DNA from: CAHJXF01 sp038225855
GTDB lineage: Bacteria > Pseudomonadota > Gammaproteobacteria > Burkholderiales > Burkholderiaceae_D
Direction: 5' to 3'
Assembly: GCA_038225855.1 (NCBI GenBank)
Contig: JBBRQU010000009.1
Coordinates: 1 to 64,000, forward strand
DNA length: 64,000 nt
Below the pieces are notes generated by a model, which was not told the origin of the DNA, searched no databases, and was given only the letters and a program-made list of their open reading frames with translations. Both the position numbers and the translations under genes were made by a program. Every line of letters begins with the position of its first letter. Positions within the stretch are counted from its first letter, which is position 1. Shown here piece after piece: positions 52,421-63,211 of the stretch.

Positions 52421-54816
52421 GCACGCACCGCTTCGGCGGAAGCCTCTGCATTCGCGTTGGCGTTTTCGACCTTGGTGATCGTGACGACGCCGAACAGCGA
52501 CGGCAGACCCGAGGTCGATGCATGCGCGCTTGCGAGACGCACGCAGCCCTCGGCCACGGTCTCGTCGAGCGCACAAGCGACGATCGCTTCGCCGCCGTCC
52601 ATCACGCTTGTCATCGCAACACGCACGCGATCGCCTGACAACAGTCCCGACGACGCGAGTGCGCGGCCATTCATGCGTGCCATCGGCGGCGCGGCGTCGT
52701 TGGTCGCTTGCAGCGGCAGCGAGCGGCGTACGAGAGCATCGGCGAAATAGATCGGCACATCGGCCACGCGTTCGAACTCGCCTGGCTCAAGTCTGCCGGA
52801 AACGGACGCAACTGCAGGCGGCGCGGTCGACTTGCTCCCCGCTTGCGCATCGAAAGACCCGCAGCGCGCAGACAAATCGCCCGCGCCGCCGGTCACTTCC
52901 GTGCGCACCGCTTCCGAGCTTTCGTAATCGAAACCTTCGAGGCCGAGCAGATTGCCCAGCACGCGCAACACCTTCCACGCGGGCCGCGCAACGCCTGCCG
53001 GCTTGACGGTGCCATTGAAGCTTTGTGCGCGACCTTCGGTGTTGACGAAGGTGCCCGAGGTTTCCGTGAACGGCGCGATCGGCAGCATCACGGTCGCGTG
53101 GCTATCGACCGCGCTCTTGAACGCGGTCATCGCGACGACGAGTTCGGCGCTTTTCAACGCCGCGCGCGCGGCCACGGGGTTTGCGACATCGAGCACGGGC
53201 TCGACGTTCAACAGGACGTAGGCGCGGCGCGGCTCTTCGAGCATCGCCGCAGCGTTCATGCCGCCCTGAATCGGATAGGCCCGCACGATATGCGCGCCGA
53301 CGCTATTCGCCGCTTCGGTGAGGAAGCCGAGCTTCGAGCCGGTCCCTGCGGCAAGCGCCTGCGCGGCCACGAGAATCTGCGCGAACTGCGGATGCTGGAC
53401 CACGGCGTTGCCGAGCAGGATCGCCTTCGATGAACCCGATTCGAAACTCTTCGCGATCGCGCGCGAGACGTCGTCCGCGTTCGACGACGCGGCATCAGCT
53501 GATGCAATCGAACCCAGCGCCGCAACCCATTGCGAAGGCGGCACGATCCACTTGTTCGCAACCGGCATCGACAGATCGTCATCGACCGCATGCAACACCG
53601 ACAACAACGCGCCGCGCTTGGTCGCTTGGCGTAGACGCTGCGCGAGCAGCGGCTGGTCCTTGCGCAGGAACGAGCCGACCACGAGCACGCGATCGAGTGT
53701 GGAGAATTGCGCGATCGACATGCCCAGCCACGGTGCGACGACAGTGCCTGAATTGAAGTCGCTCTGACGCAGCCGCGTGTCGATGTTGTCCGAGCCCAGA
53801 CCGCGCATGAGCTTCTGCAGGAGATGCAATTCCTCGAGGGTTGAGTGCGGCGACGCGAGGGCGCCGACCTGCGAAGGTCCGTCGGTATCGACGATGCGCT
53901 TGAGCGCAGCCGCGACATGCTCCAGCGCCTCGGGCCAATCGACTTCACGCCATGCCGCGCCCGCGTTCGTCCCCTCGCGCAGCATCGGTTTCGTCAACCG
54001 ATCAGGCACGTTCAGCGCTTCGTACGAGAAGCGGTCCTTGTCCGACAGCCAGCATTCATTGATGGCCTCGTTCTCGAAAGGCACGACGCGCATCACGCGA
54101 TGATTCTTGACCTGCACGATCAGGTTCGAACCCAGACCGTCGTGCGGACTGATCGACTTGCGACGCGACAATTCCCAAGTGCGCGCGGTATAGCGGAACG
54201 GCTTGGAGGTGAGCGCGCCGACCGGGCAGATGTCGATCATGTTGCCCGACAGTTCGGAGTCGACCGTCTTGCCGACGAAGGTCGTGATCTCGGCGTGTTC
54301 GCCGCGACCGAGCATGCCGAACTCCATCACGCCCGCGATCTCCTGACCGAAGCGCACGCAGCGCGTGCAGTGGATGCAACGCGTCATCTCTTCCATCGAG
54401 ATCAGCGGTCCCACATCCTTGTGAAAGACGACGCGCTTTTCTTCGTTGTAGCGCGAGTTCGAGCCGCCATAGCCGACCGCGAGATCCTGCAACAAACACT
54501 CGCCGCCCTGGTCGCAGATCGGGCAGTCGAGCGGATGGTTGATCAAGAGAAACTCCATCACGCCCTTCTGCGCCTTGATCGCCTTGTCGGACGCGGTATG
54601 AACGATCATGCCGGCCGAGACCGGCGTCGCGCACGCGGGCATGGGCTTGGGCGCCTTCTCGACATCGACCAGGCACATGCGGCAGTTGGCCGCGATCGTC
54701 AGCTTCTTGTGATAGCAGAAGTGCGGAACGTAGATGCCGAGCTGGTTGGCGGCATCCATCACCATGCTGCCTTCCTTGACTTCGACGGACTTGCCGTCGA
54801 TCTGGAGTTGAATCAT
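52417..54816 (-). CDS. nuoG: NADH-quinone oxidoreductase subunit G
   Basis: This 799-residue iron-sulfur subunit has an N-terminal 2Fe-2S site (VPHFCYHKKLTIAANCRMCL and MPACATPV), a His-Cys3 cluster (HPLDCPICDQGGECLLQD), a 4Fe-4S site (CIHCTRCVRFGQEIAGV) and a molybdopterin-oxidoreductase-like C-terminal domain without cofactor ligands. The Ala-rich C-terminal ~60 residues are poorly conserved. It starts 5 bases after nuoF. Confidence 0.96.
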   Translation of the reverse strand: MIQLQIDGKSVEVKEGSMVMDAANQLGIYVPHFCYHKKLTIAANCRMCLVDVEKAPKPMPACATPVSAGMIVHTASDKAIKAQKGVMEFLLINHPLDCPICDQGGECLLQDLAVGYGGSNSRYNEEKRVVFHKDVGPLISMEEMTRCIHCTRCVRFGQEIAGVMEFGMLGRGEHAEITTFVGKTVDSELSGNMIDICPVGALTSKPFRYTARTWELSRRKSISPHDGLGSNLIVQVKNHRVMRVVPFENEAINECWLSDKDRFSYEALNVPDRLTKPMLREGTNAGAAWREVDWPEALEHVAAALKRIVDTDGPSQVGALASPHSTLEELHLLQKLMRGLGSDNIDTRLRQSDFNSGTVVAPWLGMSIAQFSTLDRVLVVGSFLRKDQPLLAQRLRQATKRGALLSVLHAVDDDLSMPVANKWIVPPSQWVAALGSIASADAASSNADDVSRAIAKSFESGSSKAILLGNAVVQHPQFAQILVAAQALAAGTGSKLGFLTEAANSVGAHIVRAYPIQGGMNAAAMLEEPRRAYVLLNVEPVLDVANPVAARAALKSAELVVAMTAFKSAVDSHATVMLPIAPFTETSGTFVNTEGRAQSFNGTVKPAGVARPAWKVLRVLGNLLGLEGFDYESSEAVRTEVTGGAGDLSARCGSFDAQAGSKSTAPPAVASVSGRLEPGEFERVADVPIYFADALVRRSLPLQATNDAAPPMARMNGRALASSGLLSGDRVRVAMTSVMDGGEAIVACALDETVAEGCVRLASAHASTSGLPSLFGVVTITKVENANANAEASAEAVRA

Positions 54817-54821
54817 GACGA

Positions 54822-56270
54822 TCAGGAATCGATGGAAACGGGATGGCGCTCGACTTCAGCGGCCGAAATGTGCTCGCGATCTTGCTCGGCCCGCTGCGCG
54901 CGTTCGAGCGGCGTCGCGTGCGCCGCGTGCTGATGCGCGCCCGGACCGACGAGGCATCGCTTGTTCTTGATGTGGTACTCGAACTCGTCGCGATAGTTCT
55001 TCACGAAGGCGCGCACCGGCATCGCCGCTGCATCGCCCAACGCGCAGATGGTACGACCCTGGATGTTGTCGGCGACCGACAGAAGCAGGTCGAGGTCTTC
55101 CATGCGGCCCTCGCCGTGTTCGATGCGATGGATCACGCGATACATCCAGCCGGTGCCTTCGCGGCACGGCGTGCATTGGCCACACGATTCTTCGAAATAG
55201 AAGTACGCCAGACGCTGCAGGGACGCGACCGCGCAGCGCGTCTCGTCCATCACGATCACTGCGCCCGATCCCAGCATCGACCCCGCCTTCGCGATCGAGT
55301 CGTAGTCCATGTCGGTCTGCATCATCTGGTCGCCCGGAACGACCGGCGCCGATGAGCCGCCGGGAATCACCATCTTCAACTTCTTGCCGCCGCGCATGCC
55401 GCCCGCGAGTTCGAGCAGCCTGGCGAACGGCGTGCCCAACGGAATCTCGTAGTTGCCAGGCCACTCGACGTCTCCCGCGACCGAGAAGATCTTGGTGCCG
55501 CCGTTGTTGGGTCGGCCGACTTTCAGAAACGCATCGGCGCCGTTGCGGATGATCCATGGCACCGCGGCGAAGGTCTCGGTGTTGTTGATCGTGGTCGGCT
55601 TGCCGTAGAGACCGAAGCTCGCGGGGAACGGCGGCTTGAAGCGAGGCTGGCCTTTCTTGCCTTCGAGAGACTCGAGCAACGCGGTCTCTTCGCCGCAGAT
55701 GTAGGCGCCGTAACCGTGAAAGCCATGCAATTGAAATGAGAAGCCCGAGCCGAGAATGTTGTCGCCGAGATAACCCGCGGCGCGCGCTTCGTCGAGGGCT
55801 TCTTCGAAGCGTTCGTATTCGGCCCAAATCTCACCGTGGATGTAGTTGTAGCCCACCGTGATGCCCATCGCATACGCGCCGATGATCATCCCTTCGATCA
55901 GGCTGTGCGGGTTGTAGCGCAGGATGTCGCGGTCCTTGAATGTGCCGGGCTCGCCTTCGTCGGAATTGCACACCAGATATTTTTGTCCGGGGAACTGACG
56001 CGGCATGAAGCTCCACTTCAAGCCTGTCGGAAAGCCCGCGCCGCCGCGGCCTCGCAATGCGGACGACTTGACGGTGGCGACCACCTGCTCGGGCGTGATC
56101 TTCTCGTCGACGATCTTGCGCAGCGCCTTGTAGCCATCGCGCGCTTCGTAGTCGGCGATGCGCCAGTTGTCGCCGTTCAGATCCGCCATGATTTGCGGGT
56201 CGATGTGACGGTCGTGGATCGAAGTGTTCCTTGCGGATGCGCTCATGGCGGATGCGTTCATTGCGCTCAT
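54822..56270 (-). CDS. nuoF: NADH-quinone oxidoreductase subunit F
   Basis: This 482-residue NADH/FMN-binding subunit has the dinucleotide site LRGRGGAGFPTGLKWSFMPR, the FMN segment YICGEETALLESLEGKKGQP and the N3 cluster ESCGQCTPCREGTGWMYRVI. It exceeds the usual 425-445 residues. An N-terminal Met/Ser/Ala stretch and a C-terminal tail of about 45 residues (GPGAHQHAAHATPLERAQRA onward) account for this. ATG 56270 overlaps the nuoE stop in ATGA; later in-frame ATGs at 56261 and 56246 are possible. Confidence 0.96.
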   Translation of the reverse strand: MSAMNASAMSASARNTSIHDRHIDPQIMADLNGDNWRIADYEARDGYKALRKIVDEKITPEQVVATVKSSALRGRGGAGFPTGLKWSFMPRQFPGQKYLVCNSDEGEPGTFKDRDILRYNPHSLIEGMIIGAYAMGITVGYNYIHGEIWAEYERFEEALDEARAAGYLGDNILGSGFSFQLHGFHGYGAYICGEETALLESLEGKKGQPRFKPPFPASFGLYGKPTTINNTETFAAVPWIIRNGADAFLKVGRPNNGGTKIFSVAGDVEWPGNYEIPLGTPFARLLELAGGMRGGKKLKMVIPGGSSAPVVPGDQMMQTDMDYDSIAKAGSMLGSGAVIVMDETRCAVASLQRLAYFYFEESCGQCTPCREGTGWMYRVIHRIEHGEGRMEDLDLLLSVADNIQGRTICALGDAAAMPVRAFVKNYRDEFEYHIKNKRCLVGPGAHQHAAHATPLERAQRAEQDREHISAAEVERHPVSIDS

Positions 56271-56788
56271 CGTGCCGACAGATCGGCCAGCAGCGCGTCG
56301 ATCTTCTCGTCGCTCATCCAGCTCAACATCCGCTTGTTGTTGAGCAGCATGACCGGCGCGTCGCCGCATGCGCCCAGGCACTCGCCTTCCTGCAACGTGA
56401 AGTTGCCGTCGGCGGTGGTCTCTCGAAAATCGATGGCCAGCTTCTGCTTGAGATAGTCGGCGGCATGCGCGCCGCCCGACAACGCGCACGGCAGGTTGGT
56501 GCAGACCGTGATCTTGTGACGACCCACTGGCCTGACGTTGTACATGTTGTAGAAAGTCGCGACCTCCTGTACCGCGATCGCGGGCAGGCCGAGATAATCG
56601 GCGACGTCGGCCATCACCTCGACCGACAGCCAGCCCTGCTCGTCCTGCGCGATCCCGAGTGCGGCCATCACCGCCGACTGCTTGCCTTCGGGCGGAAACT
56701 TCGACACCTCGCGATCGATGCGGCGATAGGCGTCGTCGGTCAGAAGACGCGTGGGGGACTCGGCGCTGCGATCAGTCACGGTCGTCAT
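56267..56788 (-). CDS. nuoE: NADH-quinone oxidoreductase subunit E
   Basis: This 173-residue thioredoxin-like subunit carries cluster N1a with ligands in TVCTNLPCALSGG and GECLGACGDAPVMLLN. Its helical N-terminal part includes IDREVSKFPPEGKQSAVMAA. ATG 56788 overlaps the stop of the Uma2 gene (ATGA at 56785-56788), so it is translated after a non-nuo gene instead of after nuoD. Confidence 0.96.
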   Translation of the reverse strand: MTTVTDRSAESPTRLLTDDAYRRIDREVSKFPPEGKQSAVMAALGIAQDEQGWLSVEVMADVADYLGLPAIAVQEVATFYNMYNVRPVGRHKITVCTNLPCALSGGAHAADYLKQKLAIDFRETTADGNFTLQEGECLGACGDAPVMLLNNKRMLSWMSDEKIDALLADLSAR

Positions 56789-57321
56789 GCGTAGGGTAGG
56801 TCGAGAGCGATAGTCGAGAGGTCGATGCCGAAGCTGGAGACGGCGAGTGCGCCGCCGCGTCCATAAACGCGCACATTGCCTTTCGCATCGACGAGCCACA
56901 CTTCGATGGCGCCCGCATCGAGATAAAGGCGCACCTTCGCCTGTAACTCGGATTCAGCGTTCGACGGAGATTTGATTTCTACGCAAATCTCCGGGGCGAT
57001 CGAATAGGGATCCTCGAATCCATAACGCGAAAGAAAATCGTCCGAACACCACGCGACATCAGGGACCTTGACTCCCTCGGGGGTGGCGACGGAGCACTCG
57101 GCGAAGGTATGGCCGCCAAGTTCTTGCCCAAGCATCTTCGAGATTCGGCCCTGATAGAAGGCGTGCACATTCTTCGCCGGACTCATGATCAACTGCCCCG
57201 CCCGATTGGTCTCGACCTTGTAGGGCAAGTCGCGCAGGTTCTGATCATCGAGAACCTCCAGCCAACGCGCGCTCACCTCTTCGAGCCAGACCGGACGTTG
57301 TTGTTCGACGACAGCGTTCAT
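56785..57321 (-). CDS. Uma2 family (DUF820) putative endonuclease inside the nuo operon
   Basis: This 178-residue Uma2-fold protein has the PD-(D/E)xK restriction-endonuclease-like site complete: D88 in EGVKVPDVAWCSDDFL, E115 and K117 in APEICVEIKSPSNAESEL. No biological role is established for this family, which is abundant in cyanobacteria and often mobile. Here it is spliced between DUF4019 and nuoE: 10 bases after the former and overlapping nuoE by ATGA. A GAGG ribosome site precedes it. Base composition looks slightly less GC-rich than nuo. It must be cotranscribed with complex I. Confidence 0.88.
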   Translation of the reverse strand: MNAVVEQQRPVWLEEVSARWLEVLDDQNLRDLPYKVETNRAGQLIMSPAKNVHAFYQGRISKMLGQELGGHTFAECSVATPEGVKVPDVAWCSDDFLSRYGFEDPYSIAPEICVEIKSPSNAESELQAKVRLYLDAGAIEVWLVDAKGNVRVYGRGGALAVSSFGIDLSTIALDLPYA

Positions 57322-57331
57322 GATTTCGTCC

Positions 57332-57741
57332 TCAACGAATGAAATAACCGACCGCGCGCCACCGACCGTCAGCGCCCTTGATGAGCGGCAACGTCTCGGT
57401 GCGGGCGAGCTCGCTATCGGAGAACCTGGTTTCGAAGGTCAGCAGCAGATAGTCCCCCGGCGGCGCACCGGGCGGATTCTTCTGCACTTCGGAGTTCTTC
57501 ATGCTGCGAACCACGACGTTGCCGAGAGGCTCGCGCACTTGCTTGACCTGCGTGGCCCACTCATTTCGCGAGACCGATTGCTTGAAGTAATCGGACGCTA
57601 CGTCCCAACTCTCCGCGTATTGCTTCGCGTCGATCAGCTTGATGAAGTCGTCGCCCGGTTTGGGATTGTCCTGCGCGAAAGCGGAAGGCAACGCCAGCGC
57701 GATCAATACGGCGAGCGCCGCGAACCATGCGTTGAAGGCTC

Positions 57742-57745
<4 letters not shown>
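57332..57745 (-). CDS. DUF4019 secreted protein inside the nuo operon
   Basis: This 137-residue protein has a Sec signal peptide (FNAWFAALAVLIALALPSAF, cleavage after AFA) and a DUF4019 domain (IKLIDAKQYAESWDVASDYF, LLLTFETRFSDSELARTETL, GADGRWRAVGYFIR), a small alpha/beta fold related to NTF2-like proteins. The role is unknown; the mature protein would be periplasmic. ATG 57745 overlaps the nuoD stop in ATGA, so translation is coupled to nuoD. Confidence 0.85.
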
Positions 57746-58987
<1,242 letters not shown>

Positions 58988-58995
<8 letters not shown>

Positions 58996-59611
58996 GAGCG
59001 GTCGGATTGCCGTACTGCGCGGCGCCGTAGCCTTCTTCGCGAATCACGCGCGGCACGATCTCGCGCGGCTCGATCGTCACCGGCTGATAGACGACGCGTT
59101 TCTGCTCGGGGTCGTAGCGCATCTCGACGTTGCCCGAGATCGGGAAGTCCTTGCGAAACGGATGGCCGACGAAGCCGTAGTCCGTGAGGATGCGACGCAG
59201 ATCGTTGTGTCCTTCGAACACGATGCCGTAGAGATCGAAGGCTTCGCGCTCGTACCAGTTGGCCGATGGCCACACGTCGGTCAGCGACACCAGCACCGGG
59301 AAGTCGTCGTCGATCGCGAAGGTGCGCAAGCGCAGCCGCCAGTTGTGCGTCATCGACAAGAGATGCGAGACGGCCGCGAAGCGCAGGCCCGTCCACGCGC
59401 CTTCGCCATGACTCTGGTAATCGACGCCGCACAAATCGAGCAATTGTTCGAAGCGCAGGTCGGCGTGGTCGCGCAGCGTTGTCGCGACCCGGAGATAGTT
59501 GTTCGCAGCGACGACGAGCGTCAATTCGCCGCGCGCGGCGACGAGACTATAGATCGAGTCGCCGAGCGTGGCGCGCAGATTGGCTTCGAGCGTTTCGAGA
59601 CGCGTAGTCAT
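58988..59611 (-). CDS. nuoC: NADH-quinone oxidoreductase subunit C
   Basis: This 207-residue 30-kDa-type subunit has the signature WYEREAFDLYGIVFEGHNDL RR-type segment and GHPFRKDFPISGNVEMRYDP. It is separate from nuoD, not fused as in E. coli. It lies 27 bases after nuoB. Confidence 0.96.
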
Positions 59612-59638
59612 GCGATGGTTGCGAATGTTGGAAACGAA

Positions 59639-60118
59639 TCAGGAACGCGCGATCGTGCTTTCGCGCTTGATCTTGTTCATCAACTGCAGAATCCCGTAGA
59701 TCAGCGCCTCGGCCGTCGGCGGACAGCCGGGAACATAGACATCGACCGGCACGATGCGATCGCAGCCGCGCACCACCGAATACGAGTAATGGTAATACCC
59801 GCCGCCGTTGGCGCACGAGCCCATCGAGATGACCCAGCGCGGCTCGGTCATCTGGTCATAGACCTTGCGCAACGCGGGCGCCATCTTGTTGCATAGCGTG
59901 CCCGCGACGATCATCACGTCGGACTGGCGCGGGCTCGGGCGAAACACCACGCCGAATCGATCGAGGTCGTAGCGCGCCGCACCCGCATGCATCATCTCGA
60001 CGGCACAGCACGCGAGGCCGAACGTCATCGGCCACATCGAACCGGTGCGCACCCAGTTGATGACGTTGTCGAGCTTCGTCGTGACGAAGCCTTCGGAAAG
60101 TTTGCCTTCGATGCTCAT
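59639..60118 (-). CDS. nuoB: NADH-quinone oxidoreductase subunit B
   Basis: This 159-residue subunit holds the terminal cluster N2; ligands lie in FGLACCAVEMMH, SMGSCANGGGYYHYSYSVVR and YVPGCPPTAEALIYGILQLM. It starts 22 bases after nuoA. Confidence 0.97.
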   Translation of the reverse strand: MSIEGKLSEGFVTTKLDNVINWVRTGSMWPMTFGLACCAVEMMHAGAARYDLDRFGVVFRPSPRQSDVMIVAGTLCNKMAPALRKVYDQMTEPRWVISMGSCANGGGYYHYSYSVVRGCDRIVPVDVYVPGCPPTAEALIYGILQLMNKIKRESTIARS

Positions 60119-60140
60119 GATGAGTGTTTCTGCCCGGGGC

Positions 60141-60500
60141 TCATTCCCAATCGAGCGCGCCCTTCTTCCAGATGTACCAGAACCCGACCAGGAATTCGAT
60201 CACGAACACCACCATCGTGAGGTAGCCGTATAGGCCCAGATCGCGCAGCGCGACGGCCCAGGGAAAAAAGAACGCGGTCTCGAGATCGAACAGGATGAAG
60301 AGGATCGCGATCAGGTAGTAGCGCACGTCGAACTTCATGCGCGCGTCCTCGAATGCCTCGAAGCCGCATTCGTAGGGAGACAGCTTCTCGCTGTCGGGAT
60401 TGTTGGGCGCGATGAAGTTGCCCAGCGTCACGGCCGCGAGACCCACGCCCGAGCCGACGAGGATGAAGAGAAGAACCGGAAAATAATTTTCGAGCAACAC
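60141..60500 (-). CDS. nuoA: NADH-quinone oxidoreductase subunit A
   Basis: This 119-residue three-helix subunit has KLSPYECGFEAFEDARMKFD (conserved Cys loop) and YYLIAILFILFDLETAFFFP. It is the first gene of the nuo operon. The 88 bases between it and tRNA-Leu hold the likely promoter; no convincing boxes were picked. Confidence 0.96.
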   Translation of the reverse strand: MLLENYFPVLLFILVGSGVGLAAVTLGNFIAPNNPDSEKLSPYECGFEAFEDARMKFDVRYYLIAILFILFDLETAFFFPWAVALRDLGLYGYLTMVVFVIEFLVGFWYIWKKGALDWE

Positions 60501-60588
60501 GGGACGATCCTGACAGATCCTGCCTCGATCGAGGCGTTGCGATGCGCCTGCACGGAACGCGTACGAAACAACGGTCGAAGTAAAACTC

Positions 60589-60673
60589 TGGTGCCGACGG
60601 CGAGACTCGAACTCGCACAGCTTTCGCCACTACCCCCTCAAGATAGCGTGTCTACCAATTTCACCACGTCGGC
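60589..60673 (-). tRNA. tRNA-Leu (GAG anticodon)
   Basis: The minus strand folds as an 85-base tRNA. The acceptor stem GCCGACG pairs with CGTCGGC followed by A and an encoded CCA. The anticodon stem CTATC/GGTAG encloses loop TTGAGGG, giving anticodon GAG. The long variable arm (TGGCGAAAGCTG) and the GTTCGAGTC T-loop fit leucine. It lies between secG and nuoA, as in other Burkholderiales. Confidence 0.95.
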
Positions 60674-60785
60674 ATGTGGGGCAATCCGCTTTACCGGAAA
60701 TTTCGCGGCGGACCGCCGAAAACAAATTGTCTCATCCCTTGCGCGGAACGACGACGCGCACGAAGGCGACGCCGCGCTCAACCGG

Positions 60786-61196
60786 CTACTTCGGAATCTC
60801 TGCCTGCTTGTTTGCGTCCTTTTCAGGCGCGGGCGCGACAGGCGTTGGCTGCGTCTGCTGATTTGCCGCGGGAGCGCCCTTGGACGCGGGGTCGATCGGA
60901 ACGGCGGGCGCGTTCTGGGCAGGCAAGTTCTGCATCACGCTGCCGCCCGACCTGGGCCGATTGGTCGCGAAGTACGAGAGTGCGAGCGTGCTGATGAAGA
61001 ACACCGCGGCCAGGACCGCGGTAGTGCGGCTCAGGAAGTTGGCCGAACCGGTCGCACCGAACAGGCTGCCCGAGGCGCCCGCACCAAAGCCGGTCCCCAT
61101 GTCCGCGCCCTTGCCGTGCTGTAGCAGCACGAGCACCACGATGCCGATGGCCGACAGCAGCATCACCCCATAAACGATCTTGCTCAGGATATCCAT
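60786..61196 (-). CDS. secG: SecG preprotein translocase subunit
   Basis: This 136-residue SecG has two membrane helices (about residues 4-22 and 54-74) and the conserved QHGKGADMGTGFGAGASGSL and FLSRTTAVLAAVFF. A Pro/Ala/Gln-rich tail of about 55 residues (APAVPIDPASKGAPAANQQT onward) exceeds the short E. coli form but is common in betaproteobacteria. It assists SecYE in export. The ATG at 61196 is preferred to 61223. It lies 42 bases after tpiA and before tRNA-Leu. Confidence 0.95.
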   Translation of the reverse strand: MDILSKIVYGVMLLSAIGIVVLVLLQHGKGADMGTGFGAGASGSLFGATGSANFLSRTTAVLAAVFFISTLALSYFATNRPRSGGSVMQNLPAQNAPAVPIDPASKGAPAANQQTQPTPVAPAPEKDANKQAEIPK

Positions 61197-61238
61197 ACGC
61201 CTCTTGACCTGGAACTGCGCCAATCACAATTTCGAGGA

Positions 61239-62015
61239 TCACGCAGCCACGGTTGCCGCAGCGGCCGCAACGATCCCCATGAAATCTTTCGCGATCAGCG
61301 ATGCGCCGCCAATCAAACCGCCGTCGATGTCCGGACTCTCGAACAATGCCGCTGCGTTCGAAGCCTTGACGCTGCCCCCGTAAAGAATCACCAATCGCGA
61401 CGCTACGTCCGCATCGCGCGTCGCGACGTGCGCACGAATCGCCGCATGCATCGCTTGCGCCTCCTCGGGACTCGCCGTCTTGCCGGTTCCGATCGCCCAC
61501 ACCGGTTCGTAGGCCACGACGCACTTCGCAAGTCCTTCGGCGCCGACGCGTTCGAGCATTGCATCCAACTGCATCGCCACGATCGCTGCCGCCCGGCCCT
61601 GCTCGCGTTCCGCGAGGGTTTCGCCGACGCACACGATCGGAGTCAATCCCGTCGCGATCGCCCGCGCGGCCTTGGCCGCAACGCGTTCGTTGCTATCGCC
61701 AAACCATGTGCGCCGCTCCGAATGGCCGACGATTGCATAGCGACAATCGAATTCCCGCAGCATCGACGCAGACACTTCGCCGGTGTAGGCGCCGCTCTCG
61801 AATTCGCTCACGTCCTGCGAACCGAACGCGATCTTCGATTCCGCGAGTTCGTGCCTCGCCTGTGCGAGATAGGGAAACGGGACGCACACCGCTACGTCGC
61901 AGCCGAATGCCCTATTGCGTGATGCCGACACAAGCGACGAAAGAAGCGCCTCATTGGCCTCGAGACCCCCGTTCATCTTCCAGTTTCCGACGACCAATTT
62001 GCGACGCTGCTGCAT
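61239..62015 (-). CDS. tpiA: triosephosphate isomerase
   Basis: This 258-residue TIM barrel has the N-terminal KLVVGNWKMNGG with the active-site Lys, AIVGHSERRTWFGDSNE with the catalytic His, and the signature VVAYEPVWAIGTGKTAS with the catalytic Glu and flexible loop, then LYGGSVKASNAAALFESPDI. It serves glycolysis and the Calvin cycle. The 180-base spacer up to the qor gene holds GC-rich non-coding sequence with no confident motif. Confidence 0.96.
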   Translation of the reverse strand: MQQRRKLVVGNWKMNGGLEANEALLSSLVSASRNRAFGCDVAVCVPFPYLAQARHELAESKIAFGSQDVSEFESGAYTGEVSASMLREFDCRYAIVGHSERRTWFGDSNERVAAKAARAIATGLTPIVCVGETLAEREQGRAAAIVAMQLDAMLERVGAEGLAKCVVAYEPVWAIGTGKTASPEEAQAMHAAIRAHVATRDADVASRLVILYGGSVKASNAAALFESPDIDGGLIGGASLIAKDFMGIVAAAAATVAA

Positions 62016-62195
62016 ACGACGAAACCCGATCGAAAACCGAAATGCGAAACCGCAGGATTGTACGCACTTCGGTCGAGGTGGGTCAAACGACCAAGCCTCG
62101 CATTGCGTCCGAGCTTGGTCGTCCCCGCGCGGCGAAACCCGGCGCCGTCCGGCAAGCCGCCGAGTACCTGCTTTGGCAGGAATGACAAGCAGCCG

Positions 62196-63200
62196 TCACA
62201 CCTCCAGCACGATCTTCCCCACATGTGTGCTGCTTTCCATCAAGCGATGCGCATCCGCAGCCTGATCGAGTGGAAAGGTCTTGAAGACCACCGGCTTGAT
62301 CGCGCCCGATTCGAACAGCGGCCACACGTGCTCGCGCAGATTGTGCGCAATGCATCCCTTGAATGCGGCGTCGCGCGGACGCAAGGTCGAACCTGAAATC
62401 GTCAATCGACGTCGCAGGACCTGACCCAGATCGACCTCGGCCTTCGCCCCGCCCAACAACGCGATCAACGCGATGCGGCCGTCGTCGGCCAACGCCATCA
62501 GTTCACGCGGCAGATAGTCGCCGCCGACCATGTCGAGGATCACGTCGACACCGCGGCCTTCGGTCAGGCCCTTGACGACCGCGACGAAATCTTCGCTTCG
62601 ATAATTGATTCCTCGCTCGGCGCCCAAGGCCTCGCACGCGCGCGCCTTGTCGTCCGATCCCGCGGTTGCGAAGACGCGATGCCCGAGTGCGGCGGCCAGC
62701 TGAATCGCGGTCACGCCGATGCCGCTCGTGCCGCCTTGCACGAGCAGCGTCTCCATGCGGCCGACCGCGTCGCGTCCGAGGTGCGCGCGCTCGAAGACGT
62801 TGCTCCACACCGTGAAGAAAGTCTCGGGCAGAGACGCCGCTTCGACCATCGTCAAATTGTGCGGGATCGGCAGGCACTGGGCAGCCGGAGCCGTGCAGTA
62901 TTCGGCGTATCCACCCCCTTGCACAAGCGCACAGACCTGATCGCCGATCGTCATGTGCAGATCGTTCAACGTCTCGCCGTCGCCGACTTCCGCGATGACC
63001 CCCGCGACTTCCAGACCGGGAAGGTCCGACGCTCCGGGCGGCACGGGGTAGTTGCCGGTGCGCTGAAGGATGTCGGGGCGATTGATCCCCGCGGCGTGTA
63101 CATGGATCAGCACTTCACCGGGTTTCGGAACGGGCCTCGCCCGCTCGCATGGGACGAGCACTTCGGGACCGCCGGGATGCTTGATTTCGATTGCTTTCAT
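62196..63200 (-). CDS. NAD(P)H:quinone oxidoreductase (zeta-crystallin type MDR)
   Basis: This 334-residue zinc-free medium-chain reductase starts MKAIEIKHPGGPEVLVPCER. It has the cofactor-binding LLVQGGTSGIGVTAIQLAAA and FATAGSDDKARACEALGAER, GVDVILDMVGGDYLPRELMA and the C-terminal MESSTHVGKIVLEV. It reduces quinones or alpha,beta-enones with NADPH. Its start lies 11 bases after the stop of the truncated VOC gene. Confidence 0.92.
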   Translation of the reverse strand: MKAIEIKHPGGPEVLVPCERARPVPKPGEVLIHVHAAGINRPDILQRTGNYPVPPGASDLPGLEVAGVIAEVGDGETLNDLHMTIGDQVCALVQGGGYAEYCTAPAAQCLPIPHNLTMVEAASLPETFFTVWSNVFERAHLGRDAVGRMETLLVQGGTSGIGVTAIQLAAALGHRVFATAGSDDKARACEALGAERGINYRSEDFVAVVKGLTEGRGVDVILDMVGGDYLPRELMALADDGRIALIALLGGAKAEVDLGQVLRRRLTISGSTLRPRDAAFKGCIAHNLREHVWPLFESGAIKPVVFKTFPLDQAADAHRLMESSTHVGKIVLEV

Positions 63201-63211
63201 CGCTGCATTCG

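Noticed and set aside
62016..62195. Possible additional REP-like unit between tpiA and qor
   Set aside because: Only short fragments (GGTCGTCCCCGCG, CCTGCTTTGGCAGGAATGACA) resemble the families; no full unit or inverted ends could be assembled.
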